A DNA stretch of 64,000 bases from Acidovorax sp. sic0104. Its GTDB lineage: Bacteria > Pseudomonadota > Gammaproteobacteria > Burkholderiales > Burkholderiaceae_C. The stretch lies in NCBI RefSeq assembly GCF_019219095.1, contig NZ_JAHUWH010000017.1, forward strand, positions 1-64,000, read 5' to 3'. Under the pieces are notes generated by a model. The model had not been told where the DNA came from. It was given only the letters and a program-made list of their open reading frames with translations, and searched no databases. Position numbers and translations under genes: made by a program. Shown here one piece after another: positions 29,330 to 37,011 of the stretch (position 1 is the stretch's first letter; each line of letters starts with the position of its first letter).

Positions 29330-30211
29330 CTACATCCGCAGAAGGTTCTGCGCCATGTGGTGCAGGTCCTTGCCGGGCTGCGCCAGGGTGTCGAGGATGC
29401 TGAAGTGGTGCAGCCCCGGCAGCACCTGGCAGCGCGGCACCGAGTGCTCGCCCCAGGCCTGCTGCACCAGGCCGTTCTGGCGGCGGAACTCATCGCTCTC
29501 GTCCCCGCCCGCCACGCAGTAGAGGATGCCATGCTCGGGCGCCAGCAGGCGCGCCGGGCTGTCCTGCAGCACGTGCTGGTCGGTCAGGCGCAGGGTCTCC
29601 TGCAGGAAGGGCGTGTGCTGGAGCGGCTCCAGGTCATGCACGCCCGAGATCGACAGCGCATTGCGCACCAGGCCGTCGGGCAAGCCCGAGCCGATCAATG
29701 GCCACACGCTGGTCAGCAGCATGGCCGCCAGATGCCCGCCCGCGGAATGCCCGGCCACCGTGATGCGCCGCGGATCGCCGCCATGGCCCTCGATGTTGCG
29801 CGCCACCCAGGCCAGCGCCTTTTCCATCTGGCGCACGATGTGCGGGATGGTGACGGGTGCATCGGGCGTGCCGGGGCACAGCGCGTAGTTGACCACCACC
29901 ACGCAAAAGCCCGCCTGCGTGAACGGTGGCGCAACGAAGGAATGGTCGGACTTGTCGAGCGCACGCCAATAGCCGCCATGGATGAAGACCAGCACCGGGA
30001 CACCACCGGACGCCGCTCGGGCTGACGGGAAGATGTCCAGCGTCTCGCGGGCCCCGGTTCCGTAGGCCACATCGAGCACACAGGGCTGGCTGGCACGCAC
30101 CTCGGCAGATACCCGGGCCCAGCGCTGCAGGTAGTCCATGTGGTCAGGAACCAGGGCGCGGTTGTTGTACATGCGCTCCAGCCACGCGGGGTCGTTCAGG
30201 GGCAGGCTCAT
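29330..30211 (-). CDS. Alpha/beta hydrolase (esterase / kynurenine-formamidase-like)
   Basis: This 293-residue enzyme has the oxyanion motif HGGYW (about residue 76) and the nucleophile elbow GHSAGG (about residue 152). A late Asp (GGDESDEF) and a His (GLHHFSILD) complete a catalytic triad. The HGGYW variant is typical of arylformamidases and related esterases. The short length and single domain fit. The substrate cannot be read from the sequence. It diverges from the dehydrogenase gene at 30335. Confidence 0.85.
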   Translation of the reverse strand: MSLPLNDPAWLERMYNNRALVPDHMDYLQRWARVSAEVRASQPCVLDVAYGTGARETLDIFPSARAASGGVPVLVFIHGGYWRALDKSDHSFVAPPFTQAGFCVVVVNYALCPGTPDAPVTIPHIVRQMEKALAWVARNIEGHGGDPRRITVAGHSAGGHLAAMLLTSVWPLIGSGLPDGLVRNALSISGVHDLEPLQHTPFLQETLRLTDQHVLQDSPARLLAPEHGILYCVAGGDESDEFRRQNGLVQQAWGEHSVPRCQVLPGLHHFSILDTLAQPGKDLHHMAQNLLRM

Positions 30212-30334
30212 GGTGTTGTCTCCTTCGCTGCAGAATCATCTGGCCAATCGCGCTGGGCTGCAAGCTCCGTGACAGGGATATGCACCAAAAAGGAACATGA
30301 TGTCCGACGAGACAATCCACACAACGGACACGCC

Positions 30335-31222
30335 ATGACGCCTCCCCCACCGCTTCGCATCGCAGTCCTCGGCATTGGCATGATGGGCCGCCCGATGGCG
30401 CGCCGCCTGCGCGAAGCAGGGCACCAGATCCACGCGTGGAACCGAACCCGCGCCAAGGCAGAGCCGCTGGCGGCGTTCGGCATCACCGTGCACGACACCC
30501 CCTCCAGCGCAGTGCAGCATGCCGACATCGTGGTCAGCTTGCTCGAGAACGGCCCCGTGGTCGGGCACGTGCTTTTCGCCAGTGGGACCGCTGCCGCCAT
30601 GCGCAAGGGAGCGCTCTTCATCGACATGGCGTCGATCCAGCCCCGCGAGGCGCGCGACCATGCGGCCCGGTTGGACGAACTGGGTGTCTCGCATCTGGAC
30701 GCCCCAGTCTCCGGTGGCACCGTGGGGGCCGAGAACGGCACGCTCGCCATCCTGGTGGGCGGCCGCCATGAAGACTTCGCGAGGGCCCAGCCCATGTTTG
30801 CCGCACTGGGCCGAGCAACCCATGTGGGCCCGCACGGCGCCGGTCAATTGACCAAGCTGGCCAACCAGATGATCGTGGGCATCACCATCGGCGCCGTGGC
30901 AGAAGCGCTGCTGTTCGCCGCCAAGGGCGGGGCCGACATGGCCAAGGTGCGCGAAGCCATCAGCGGCGGCTTTGCCGACAGCCGCATCCTGCAGTTGCAC
31001 GGCCAACGCATGGTCGAGCGAGATTTCGCGCCCCGCGGCCGCATGGCAGTGCAGCTCAAGGACATGCGCAATGCGCTGGCCACCGCCGGAGAGATCGGCT
31101 TCGATGCGCCCATCACGGCCTTGTTCGAGCAGCTCTACGCCGAAGGCGTGGAACACGGCCTGGGAGAGCTGGACCACAGCGGCCTCTTCATCGAGCTTGC
31201 CAGCCGCAACGCGCAGCAATAA
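30335..31222 (+). CDS. NAD(P)-dependent 3-hydroxyisobutyrate-dehydrogenase-like oxidoreductase
   Basis: This 295-residue protein begins with a Rossmann fold (VLGIGMMGRPMARRL). It has the family segments FIDMASIQP, the substrate loop LDAPVSGGTVGAENGTL and GQLTKLANQMIVG with the catalytic Lys, then a helical C-terminal domain. It belongs to the beta-hydroxyacid dehydrogenase family, which includes 3-hydroxyisobutyrate, tartronate-semialdehyde and glyoxylate reductases; the exact substrate is not determined. It ends 85 bp before tRNA-Lys. Confidence 0.88.
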   Translation: MTPPPPLRIAVLGIGMMGRPMARRLREAGHQIHAWNRTRAKAEPLAAFGITVHDTPSSAVQHADIVVSLLENGPVVGHVLFASGTAAAMRKGALFIDMASIQPREARDHAARLDELGVSHLDAPVSGGTVGAENGTLAILVGGRHEDFARAQPMFAALGRATHVGPHGAGQLTKLANQMIVGITIGAVAEALLFAAKGGADMAKVREAISGGFADSRILQLHGQRMVERDFAPRGRMAVQLKDMRNALATAGEIGFDAPITALFEQLYAEGVEHGLGELDHSGLFIELASRNAQQ

Positions 31223-31237
31223 ATTTCACGCCCCGAC

Positions 31238-31267
31238 TTGCGCAGTGCCGAAAAATTAGTGCATAAT
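31238..31267 (+). promoter_or_regulatory. Sigma-70-like promoter of tRNA-Lys
   Basis: TTGCGC and CATAAT are separated by 18 bp and sit 40 bp upstream of the mature tRNA 5' end. The match is good for a stable-RNA promoter. Confidence 0.6.
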
Positions 31268-31307
31268 TCGAGGCTCTGCAGCAATGCAGACAGATTTACA
31301 AAAGTTT

Positions 31308-31383
31308 GGGTTCTTAGCTCAGTTGGTAGAGCAGCGGACTCTTAATCCGTAGGTCGAGTGTTCGAGTCACTCAGGACCCACCA
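31308..31383 (+). tRNA. tRNA-Lys (anticodon CTT)
   Basis: The 76-nt sequence folds as a standard cloverleaf. The acceptor stem is GGGTTCT / AGGACCC, the D-arm contains AGCTCAGTTGGTAGAGC, and the anticodon arm is GCGGA / TCCGT with loop CTCTTAA, giving anticodon CTT. The T-arm loop is TTCGAGT and the CCA end is encoded. Its 3' half from 31339 on is duplicated at 36178 and, in decayed form, near 39010, showing that this gene is the insertion target of the adjacent island. Confidence 0.97.
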
Positions 31384-31450
31384 AACTTAGCCCTCACGGG
31401 CAGAGAAGCCGCAGCTATCAAACCGATAGCAGCGGCTTTTTTCTTTGGCG
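31339..31450 (+). repeat. Island attachment-site repeat, copy 1 (attL-like, within functional tRNA-Lys)
   Basis: These 112 bp run from the anticodon loop of tRNA-Lys through its terminator. They match 36178-36289 with a single mismatch (31395 C versus 36234 T). Similarity then continues in diverged form for about 45 bp. Tyrosine-recombinase elements typically use tRNA 3' halves in this way. Confidence 0.9.
31408..31442 (+). terminator. tRNA-Lys terminator carrying the GCTAT...ATAGC core
   Basis: GCCGC-a-GCTATC-aaacc-GATAGC-a-GCGGC followed by TTTTTT is a long interrupted stem with a U-tract. The centre is the same palindrome dispersed elsewhere in the window. Confidence 0.85.
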
Positions 31451-31522
31451 CGGATATGTGATGTTTTATGTGATGCATCTCATATCCAGTAGTTCGGCGG
31501 CACCCTATGCCGGGGCCGTTCG

Positions 31523-31975
31523 CTATGAGACATGCAGCTGCCCGCCGCCCTCTCGATAGCGTTTCATGAGCCAGGACGAAAGGTCATTCAGCACCAGTTG
31601 CGCGACTTCGGCCGAGGGGGCGCACAGCCACGACTGGGGCCAACGCTGCAGATAGCCCTCGTCCCATTGCAATCCGGACAACACAAAGGTTTGCGCGTTG
31701 CGCTTCTTCGCAATGCGCGGGCTGGCCAGACCCAACAACAGATACCGGTCGCCGGCTTGGTCGCACAAGTCCGAGCGCCAAACCCTGTCGTATGAGGTGC
31801 TGACCAGCAGCCCGGCCAGCACGGGCCGAGTGCGAAGCAACGGGGCCGGCAGGAATACACCGGCAAAGCGCAGTTGAACGACGCATGATTGGAGCCCATG
31901 CGCCCGCCGGTTCTCTTTGTGCGCCGCGCTTCCCACCGAGGCGCAGGAGGATGGGGTGATGCCTGGTAAGTCCAT
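31523..31975 (-). CDS. SOS-controlled island protein of unknown function
   Basis: This 150-residue protein starts at an ATG preceded by AAGGA at 5 bp, and 15 bp further upstream lies a near-perfect LexA box. It shows patterned hydrophobic and charged segments (VVQLRFAGVFLPAP, AGDRYLLLGLAS, LVLNDLSSWLMKRYREG) and looks like a genuine folded protein. I do not recognise a family. An SOS-induced gene of about this size beside decayed prophage genes recalls phage antirepressors such as Tum of coliphage 186, but only by context. It is convergent with the tRNA side of the island. Confidence 0.65.
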   Translation of the reverse strand: MDLPGITPSSCASVGSAAHKENRRAHGLQSCVVQLRFAGVFLPAPLLRTRPVLAGLLVSTSYDRVWRSDLCDQAGDRYLLLGLASPRIAKKRNAQTFVLSGLQWDEGYLQRWPQSWLCAPSAEVAQLVLNDLSSWLMKRYREGGGQLHVS

Positions 31976-31989
31976 TGCCGTCCTTGATA

Positions 31990-32005
31990 CTGTATAAATA
32001 TACAG
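31990..32005 (-). promoter_or_regulatory. LexA (SOS) box
   Basis: CTGTATAAATATACAG has perfect CTGT-N8-ACAG dyad ends with an AT core, matching the proteobacterial LexA consensus. It sits just upstream of the ATG at 31975 and would overlap its promoter. No intact gene reads rightwards from it. Confidence 0.82.
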
Positions 32006-32319
32006 CACTCACCGCCCGACCGGTTCTCCCGGCCAGCGATAAAAGCCGTCAAATCCCGTCATGTGGAACCGCACCAAAACCGGGCGCGAGCCCGCACCGG
32101 GCCTTGCGCTGCCCGGGGTCGGCAGGGTCGGCAGAAACGGCCTATCAAGAGGGTAGGCGCGGCGGGGTCTCGACTGCGCGCCGCCGCCCCTGGGTGGGGT
32201 CCGAGAGCGGCCGGGCGCCCACCCTGCCCTCTGCGGCGTGCGGTCAGGGCCGTGAAGGGGCGCAGCAGGTTCGGCCAAGGGGTGGGGAGACGCTGGAGGG
32301 CGGTGCGCTGCACGGGCGT

Positions 32320-32345
32320 AAAAAAGGCCACCTCGTGGGTGGCCT
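32320..32345 (-). terminator. Terminator after the methyltransferase remnant
   Basis: AGGCCACC / GGTGGCCT with a 5-nt loop is followed on the minus strand by a T-tract. It lies about 20 bp after the stop at 32364. Confidence 0.8.
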
Positions 32346-32363
32346 GGTCATGTCGCGGGATAT

Positions 32364-32798
32364 CTACGCTGCGGTGTGTGGCGCCTCGGCATCCGCGAGC
32401 CGCTGGGCGGCAATGTCGAAGTAGTGCCCGTCCTGTTCAATTCCGATGAACTGATAGCCCAGCTCGAGCGCCGCTACCCCAGTGGAGCCAGACCCCATGA
32501 ACGGGTCCAAGATGATCCCGCCTGGGGGCACTGCCTGGCACAGCTGGCGCATCAGGTCCACGGGCTTGCCAGTCATGTGGAATTTTTTGCGGTGGTCTAC
32601 CCGTTCGCGCACCACGCCCGGCCACGGGCCGCCATGGACGGCCGGCGCCAGGGGACCATTCGACCCCCACACCACGTATTCCGCCTGGTGACGGAAGTAG
32701 CCCTTGTGTGGTGCGCGCGAGGCTTCGGTTTTGTCCCATGGCACCAGACCACGCCAGACCAAGCCGCCCGACTGGAACGCATCCGTGAGGGTGGGCAT
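32364..32798 (-). pseudogene. 3' remnant of a phage DNA methyltransferase
   Basis: The 144-residue open frame is the C-terminal half of an N4/N6-type DNA methyltransferase. It has the AdoMet motif DPFMGSGSTG (about residue 98), the following GIEQDGHYFDIAAQRL segment, and an upstream GSNGPLAP region. The catalytic DPPY half is missing. The sequence begins abruptly where the portal gene ends, so the two were joined by a deletion. It is unlikely to methylate DNA. Confidence 0.8.
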
Positions 32799-33429
32799 CT
32801 GACAGGTACAAGATGAAACCGGCGTGGGAGCCGTTGTTGTAGTACTTGCGGCGGAACAGGGTTGCGGACTCGTTGAGCCACGCCGACTGCAGCGCTGCCA
32901 GGTACTCGGGCAGGCCGTACACCTCCTGATTCACGTCTGGCTCCATCAGGTGGAACACCGCCCCGCGGCGGAATTCGTGCTCCTGCCGGTAGCCCTGGAT
33001 GAAGAAATAGCGGTCCAGCTCGGCGCCGCGCCGCATGAACTTGGACAGCGAGTGCCGCAACTGCATCGAGCCGCCCAGCCGGTTGCGGGGCATTTCCAGA
33101 TAAGCATTGCCGAACGTGAGGAAGTCCAACGCGAACTTGCTGAAGGTCGCGCGGTCCAGCAGCTTGTGCGGAATGAAGGTGCTGGCCAGCACATTGCGCT
33201 TCACGTAAAGCGCGCTCGCGTGGTGAGGGCTCGCGCGGAAAGACTTGGCCAGGCCGTCCCAGCTCAAAGGCGGCTCGTACCATTTGCCGTTGAGCCAGCT
33301 TTCCACGTAGTCCAGCATCTCGCCCTGCATTACGGGTGTGGGCTCCCCGAAGGTGAAGGCCTCGAAACGTGAGGCCGGGCCGGCGGCCACGGCGGCGGCG
33401 CCATCGGCCGGGGTTTCTGCGACGGTCAT
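32437..33429 (-). pseudogene. Truncated phage portal protein fused out of frame to methyltransferase DNA
   Basis: Residues 1-210 are a PBSX/P2-type portal protein (DYVESWLNGKWYEPPLSWDG, HHASALYVKRNVL, DFLTFGNAYLEMPRN, ending at NNGSHAGFILYLSD). After about 32799 the frame continues into methyltransferase DNA read in another frame, giving 120 meaningless residues. The normal C-terminal half of the portal is absent. The ATG overlaps the terminase stop (ATGA), so the original gene order is kept. Confidence 0.82.
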
Positions 33430-33983
33430 CCAAAAATCTCCATAATTGATTGGTTGGCGCTGGAACTGCCTTCCAGCGGCTCGTTATCGAGGGCGTGCAT
33501 GCAAGCCCAGGCCAGGTCCGCATGTCCGGTTTGTTCGGTGCGGCCGGCGGTGTAGGTGGCCTGGCTACCGCTGGCCGTGAGGGTGCGTTTGATGGACATG
33601 AACGCTTGCGCCAGGTCGATGCCAACGGCGCCGTTGTCGAACTCCAGCCGGCCTTTGCTGATGATGCTTTTGGCTTTCAGCACCAGCATCGTTTTGACTT
33701 CGACCGAGTAATTGATGGCCTTGGCCGCAGGGAAGAACTTGCTCACCAGCTCATACACACCGCGCCCCATGGGCTTCACACGCACGGAGGATCCCGTGAG
33801 CTTCAAAACAAGGCACCCCATCTCGAATGGGATCTCTGCAAGGTACACGGATTCCTTGCCGTTGCCCTTCTCGTTCAAAGGGCCGTTTTTGATGCAGAAG
33901 GGACGCAGCTCTTCGAGGTGATTCTTCGGCACCAAAGGACATGGGATGTCTTGCCACTGCACGGGCATGTGGCTTGCGGGCAC
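33426..33983 (-). pseudogene. C-terminal remnant of phage terminase large subunit
   Basis: The last 115 residues match the terminase ATPase-subunit C-terminus (GVYELVSKFFPAAKAINYSVEVK, GRLEFDNG, AQAFMSIKRTLTASG, HADLAWACMHALDNEPL). The N-terminal 70 residues do not look like terminase, and the boundary lies near 33770, suggesting another deletion join. The ATPase domain is missing, so the protein cannot package DNA. Confidence 0.78.
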
Positions 33984-34170
33984 CCCAATTGAGCAGATTC
34001 AGCTGCTTTGTGGGCATTCAGACAAGTCGACCACGGAGAAGTACATCAAGGCGCGATGGAACGCTCTAGCGCAGCCCAACCAGCTCCACATCTGAGTTTG
34101 CAGCAACACGTTGCGCGTTGTTACGAGACGTCACTCCCCGGTAGGACAAGGCCGCGATTCACGCCAGAAT

Positions 34171-34186
34171 TTAACATCTGTGTTAA
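34171..34186 (+). promoter_or_regulatory. Operator palindrome of the TAC module
   Basis: TTAACAtctgTGTTAA is a perfect 6-bp inverted repeat 10 bp upstream of the toxin-like ATG, in an AT-rich promoter zone. It is well placed for autorepression by the XRE-family antitoxin encoded next. Confidence 0.7.
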
Positions 34187-34196
34187 CCTGCAGCCT

Positions 34197-34715
34197 ATGA
34201 TGCTCTTGAAGCAGGTCACCATTGACGCTATCTACAGCCATACCCAGAAAGGCGCAGAACGGGCTCTCACCCCGGGACGCAGCTATGGGAAGGTGTGGGA
34301 TGTCTGCACGCCTGCGGGCACCGATGTGGATTTGTCGAAGTCAAAATTTTTTAAGTCAATCACTGCAGATATTTCAGACGATGTCGGCAAAAAGAAAAAT
34401 TTCTTTGATCTCGTCAACGGCGTTTTTGAAGCATCCAATATTGATAATTTTAGAGAATACTACAGCGAATCAACTACCACGCAATTCAAAGAAGCTCATG
34501 CCTTTGATTACGGGGGAAGAAAAATAAAAATCCACGAAGTGAAAAATCTCAGAAAAAAGGAGCGACTCTACATTTACTGCGGTGAGCTTGCCGGCAAAAA
34601 GCGATGTGTATTGCTTCTTGCGATTCATAAAAAAGATGAGACCACGCCAGAAAATGTGAAGACCTACTGCGAAGATCAAGTTAAAGAATTTCTCAAACAT
34701 ACGCAAGGCCGATAA
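34197..34715 (+). CDS. HigB/RelE (Gp49-like) toxin of a TAC module
   Basis: This protein of 172 residues has a C-terminal part (about 105-170) that follows the HigB/Gp49 layout: a strand KIHEVKNLRKKERLYIYCG, a strand KKRCVLLLAIHKK, and a helix with ETTPENVKTYCEDQVKEFL. HigB-type toxins cut mRNA on the ribosome. The N-terminal 100 residues are an extension with no recognised fold. Codon use and base composition are AT-rich compared with the host, pointing to transfer. It starts 10 bp after a palindromic operator and is followed 3 bp later by the XRE gene. An open frame upstream to 34008 is phage-remnant sequence; the ATG at 34197 is preferred. Confidence 0.7.
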   Translation: MMLLKQVTIDAIYSHTQKGAERALTPGRSYGKVWDVCTPAGTDVDLSKSKFFKSITADISDDVGKKKNFFDLVNGVFEASNIDNFREYYSESTTTQFKEAHAFDYGGRKIKIHEVKNLRKKERLYIYCGELAGKKRCVLLLAIHKKDETTPENVKTYCEDQVKEFLKHTQGR

Positions 34716-34718
34716 ATC

Positions 34719-35189
34719 ATGACCAAGTCCACACTCAACATTAAGATCAAGAACGAAATCAAGGAAAATTCCGATTTGTTCTGCTCCATTCGTAGAAGTG
34801 AGCTTGCGCATCACCTTAAAGGTTGCATGATTAAAAAGGGATTGAGAATTTCCGATATCGCCGAGCGTCTTGAGGTTTCTACGGCAAATATTTCTCGGAT
34901 GCTGAATGGCAGGCAAAATCTTACGCTGGACAACATCTATGCGATTGCCGACGCCCTGCAAGAGCGAATCATTTTTTCACTCGAATGCAATTGGCAAGAG
35001 GACATCAAGGCGAGAGTTGAAAGCGAATTTTTCAGAAATGAGGATAAGTGGTGTCCGAGTGACAGACACCCGTCTACCAATTTGCGATATTACAAGGGCA
35101 TTAATATTGAAGCAGCAAATGAGGACACACTACCCGACTTCCAATGGTTAGGATTTTGTGAATCATCCTTTCTGGAGCAGAGAGCATGA
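34719..35189 (+). CDS. XRE-family antitoxin with C-terminal extension (TAC antitoxin)
   Basis: This 156-residue protein has a helix-turn-helix of the HigA type at about residues 40-80 (KKGLRISDIAERLEVSTANISRMLNGRQNLTLDNIYAIADAL). After it comes a long tail with two Trp/Cys-containing segments. In TAC systems the antitoxin carries a C-terminal chaperone-addiction region recognised by the SecB-like protein; the tail here is a candidate for that role. It lies 3 bp after the toxin gene and overlaps the chaperone gene (ATGA). Confidence 0.8.
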   Translation: MTKSTLNIKIKNEIKENSDLFCSIRRSELAHHLKGCMIKKGLRISDIAERLEVSTANISRMLNGRQNLTLDNIYAIADALQERIIFSLECNWQEDIKARVESEFFRNEDKWCPSDRHPSTNLRYYKGINIEAANEDTLPDFQWLGFCESSFLEQRA

Positions 35190-35803
35190 CATCTGAACTC
35201 GGCCTTGACAGGCTGGAATTTCATGAGATAAAGATTAGGGCAAACCAAAAGGCGAAATCCGCCTTGGAGAGCCATGTTCCGCAGCTGCAGATCGACTTTG
35301 AGAAATACAACCTTTACCACCGGTCGAAAATTGCTTTCCCCGACTCAGAAGTAGAGGATCCGCGTCACTTCGCAGTTACCTATGGTGTCAAACTGGAGAG
35401 TAAAGCAGGTGAACTCATGCCCTACGAGATTGAAGTAGAAGCAATGGCGCTGTTGAACTACATGGGCGACGATCTCACAGGGGCGGATCGATTTAGAGCG
35501 GTGCGCTTTTCGGGCTATCAAATGCTGCACGGAGCTATTCGAGAGATGGTAGCTAATGTCACGGCGCGCAGTCGGCACGGGCTCTTACAAATTCCGTCAC
35601 GCAATTTCAATGGCCTCGCAAAGCGGGAAGCCAATGAGGATGAAGCGGAGAGGGTCGCGCACTTGGCTCGCCTGAAAGACGGAGTGAAAGCTGATCTGAT
35701 TACGGCGGACGTTTTGCCGAAGAGGGGCCGGCGTATCACCACTGAGGCACCGCCAAAGAAGAAGCCTCCCACAGCAAAACGAAAGCCCTCGACTGACAGT
35801 TGA
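35186..35803 (+). CDS. SecB-like chaperone of a TAC module
   Basis: This 205-residue protein has a SecB-like core at about 15-155: alternating strands (FAVTYGVKLESKAG, YEIEVEAMALLNYMG) and the end helix region SGYQMLHGAIREMVANVTARS followed by LLQIPSRNFNGL. The last part parallels the ARE-hx-xhxxRG...PxNFxAL end of SecB. The C-terminal 40 residues are Lys/Arg/Pro-rich and disordered. A SecB-like protein directly overlapping an antitoxin is the hallmark of toxin-antitoxin-chaperone systems such as Rv1955-Rv1957 and CmdTAC. A housekeeping SecB would be encoded elsewhere. Confidence 0.75.
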   Translation: MTSELGLDRLEFHEIKIRANQKAKSALESHVPQLQIDFEKYNLYHRSKIAFPDSEVEDPRHFAVTYGVKLESKAGELMPYEIEVEAMALLNYMGDDLTGADRFRAVRFSGYQMLHGAIREMVANVTARSRHGLLQIPSRNFNGLAKREANEDEAERVAHLARLKDGVKADLITADVLPKRGRRITTEAPPKKKPPTAKRKPSTDS

Positions 35804-35893
35804 GTTGTTCTGCGGCTCCTGTCCTTCGTGGCGGGGGCGCTATACATTGCTCAATTTGGCCCAGTTCGCGGACGAATTCCCCCAAAGCTACAG

Positions 35894-35948
35894 AGCACTC
35901 GGGTCGCGAAGCGTCCATTTCTATCATCCGCTTCGCGGCCCGGGTGCT
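35894..35948. repeat. Long 20-bp inverted repeat hairpin after the TAC module
   Basis: AGCACTCGGGTCGCGAAGCG is followed after 15 nt by CGCTTCGCGGCCCGGGTGCT, pairing over 20 bp with two G-T pairs. No U-tract follows. It may end the TAC transcript, act as a small RNA, or be a recombination site of the element. Confidence 0.65.
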
Positions 35949-36177
35949 CTGCTGGTGGTGCCCGCTCAGCTCAAAAGTTGAGCGTCCGCTTTCATCTTCT
36001 ACCCCAGGCTGCTCCTGGCCGAGCACAGTCGGCGGCTAGAGTTGTAACCTCACATATACAGTACTGTACCGGTAGATTACCAAACATAAATCACCGACTC
36101 CTGATTGAAAAGTATGTGACACTACAGAGTCAGAAAGCTAGGAACGGCGCGGTATAGAGGCCTGAATGCCCGGGGGC

Positions 36178-36289
36178 CTCTTAATCCGTAGGTCGAGTGT
36201 TCGAGTCACTCAGGACCCACCAAACTTAGCCCTTACGGGCAGAGAAGCCGCAGCTATCAAACCGATAGCAGCGGCTTTTTTCTTTGGCG
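36178..36289 (+). repeat. Island attachment-site repeat, copy 2
   Basis: These 112 bp repeat 31339-31450 with one mismatch and contain the 3' 45 nt of tRNA-Lys, the spacer and the terminator hairpin (36247-36281). The 5' half of the tRNA is absent, so it is not a functional tRNA gene. It marks the right end of unit 1 and the left end of unit 2. Confidence 0.9.
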
Positions 36290-36877
36290 TGGAGATGCGA
36301 CGTTTTATGTGCCGCGTCATATACGCAGTACCCGCCGCCCCCACCGCCTCTTGCGCGTGAGATAAATAGCGCGCGCAAGCCACCCGACCGCGGTGCCCGC
36401 TGGCGTCTTTCGGACCGACCATGCACAACCAGTTCTATCGGCGGCAGCTTGACAGGCGCTGGCGCTTGCTCGCTGGTCCCCAGAGCCCGCCATGCCAGTC
36501 GCCTCTTTCCAGCGCCACCAAGGTGCGCTTGTCCTGCATGTGGCCCGCCCGCATCGGATCGGGCTGGTGCATCAGCGTGAGCCATGCAGTATGCCCGTTG
36601 TCCTGTCAAAACGTCTCCGCGCAGCTCCGAGCGGAGTCGATGCAGCGCTGGTCAGTGCGCCGCAGGCCCTCGATTTCGCCCGCGCCGCGCGTTGGCCGTA
36701 GCCAGGGCGCAGGGATCCTCTGCACGACTCATCACTCCGTGCGCATCTGCGGACTCGGGCAGTCCGCTGCGTGCTTTGTTGGCCGCAAAAATGACGCCTT
36801 GCGGCCTGTCCCGATCCGCACTACCACGACTCCCCGGGTTATGCAGAATATTATCAAGCCATTTATTAATGACGGCC

Positions 36878-36906
36878 TTGCAAAAAGCAACTATCAAATC
36901 TTATAC
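36878..36906 (+). promoter_or_regulatory. Possible sigma-70 promoter of the unit 2 gene pair
   Basis: TTGCAA and TTATAC are 17 bp apart in AT-rich DNA, 106 bp upstream of the ATG at 37012. A TATAAT also occurs at about 36919 but lacks a good -35. Confidence 0.4.
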
Positions 36907-37011
36907 CGATCATTCCCCATATAATCCCTCAAATGATACATCTCTAACAAGCAGTTTCAAATTACCCCAAAGTGCAAAGATAGACTGAACCTCCCTTTGA
37001 TCGGAGGTGAA

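Larger units (their letters stand above)
31976..32363. other. Gene-free stretch of island unit 1
   Basis: These 388 bp contain the LexA box at the left and the terminator of the methyltransferase remnant at the right. Between them is very GC-rich sequence with no credible gene. Confidence 0.6.
35804..37011. other. Junction region between the two island units
   Basis: About 1.2 kb without an intact gene. It holds a strong hairpin (35894-35948), the second attachment-site copy (36178-36289), a GC-rich stretch (36330-36730) with possible decayed coding sequence that I cannot identify on either strand, and an AT-rich stretch (36830-37011) leading to the unit 2 genes. Confidence 0.6.

Noticed and set aside
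34008-34196. N-terminal extension of the toxin gene to 34008
   Set aside because: The added part lies ahead of the operator palindrome, has phage-remnant composition and no start signal. The ATG at 34197 follows the operator directly.
35894-35948. Integron attC site
   Set aside because: There is no integron integrase, no R'/R'' core sites and no cassette array; a plain hairpin is the safer description.
31384-36177. A complete prophage
   Set aside because: Only fragments of terminase, portal and methyltransferase are present. There are no capsid, tail, lysis, repressor or integrase genes.
36178-36222. Second tRNA-Lys gene
   Set aside because: Only the 3' 45 nt are present; the acceptor 5' strand, D-arm and first half of the anticodon arm are missing.
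36290-36730. Small genes on either strand in the GC-rich part of the island junction
   Set aside because: Several frames are open but none has a convincing start, ribosome-binding site or recognisable domain. They may be decayed fragments.
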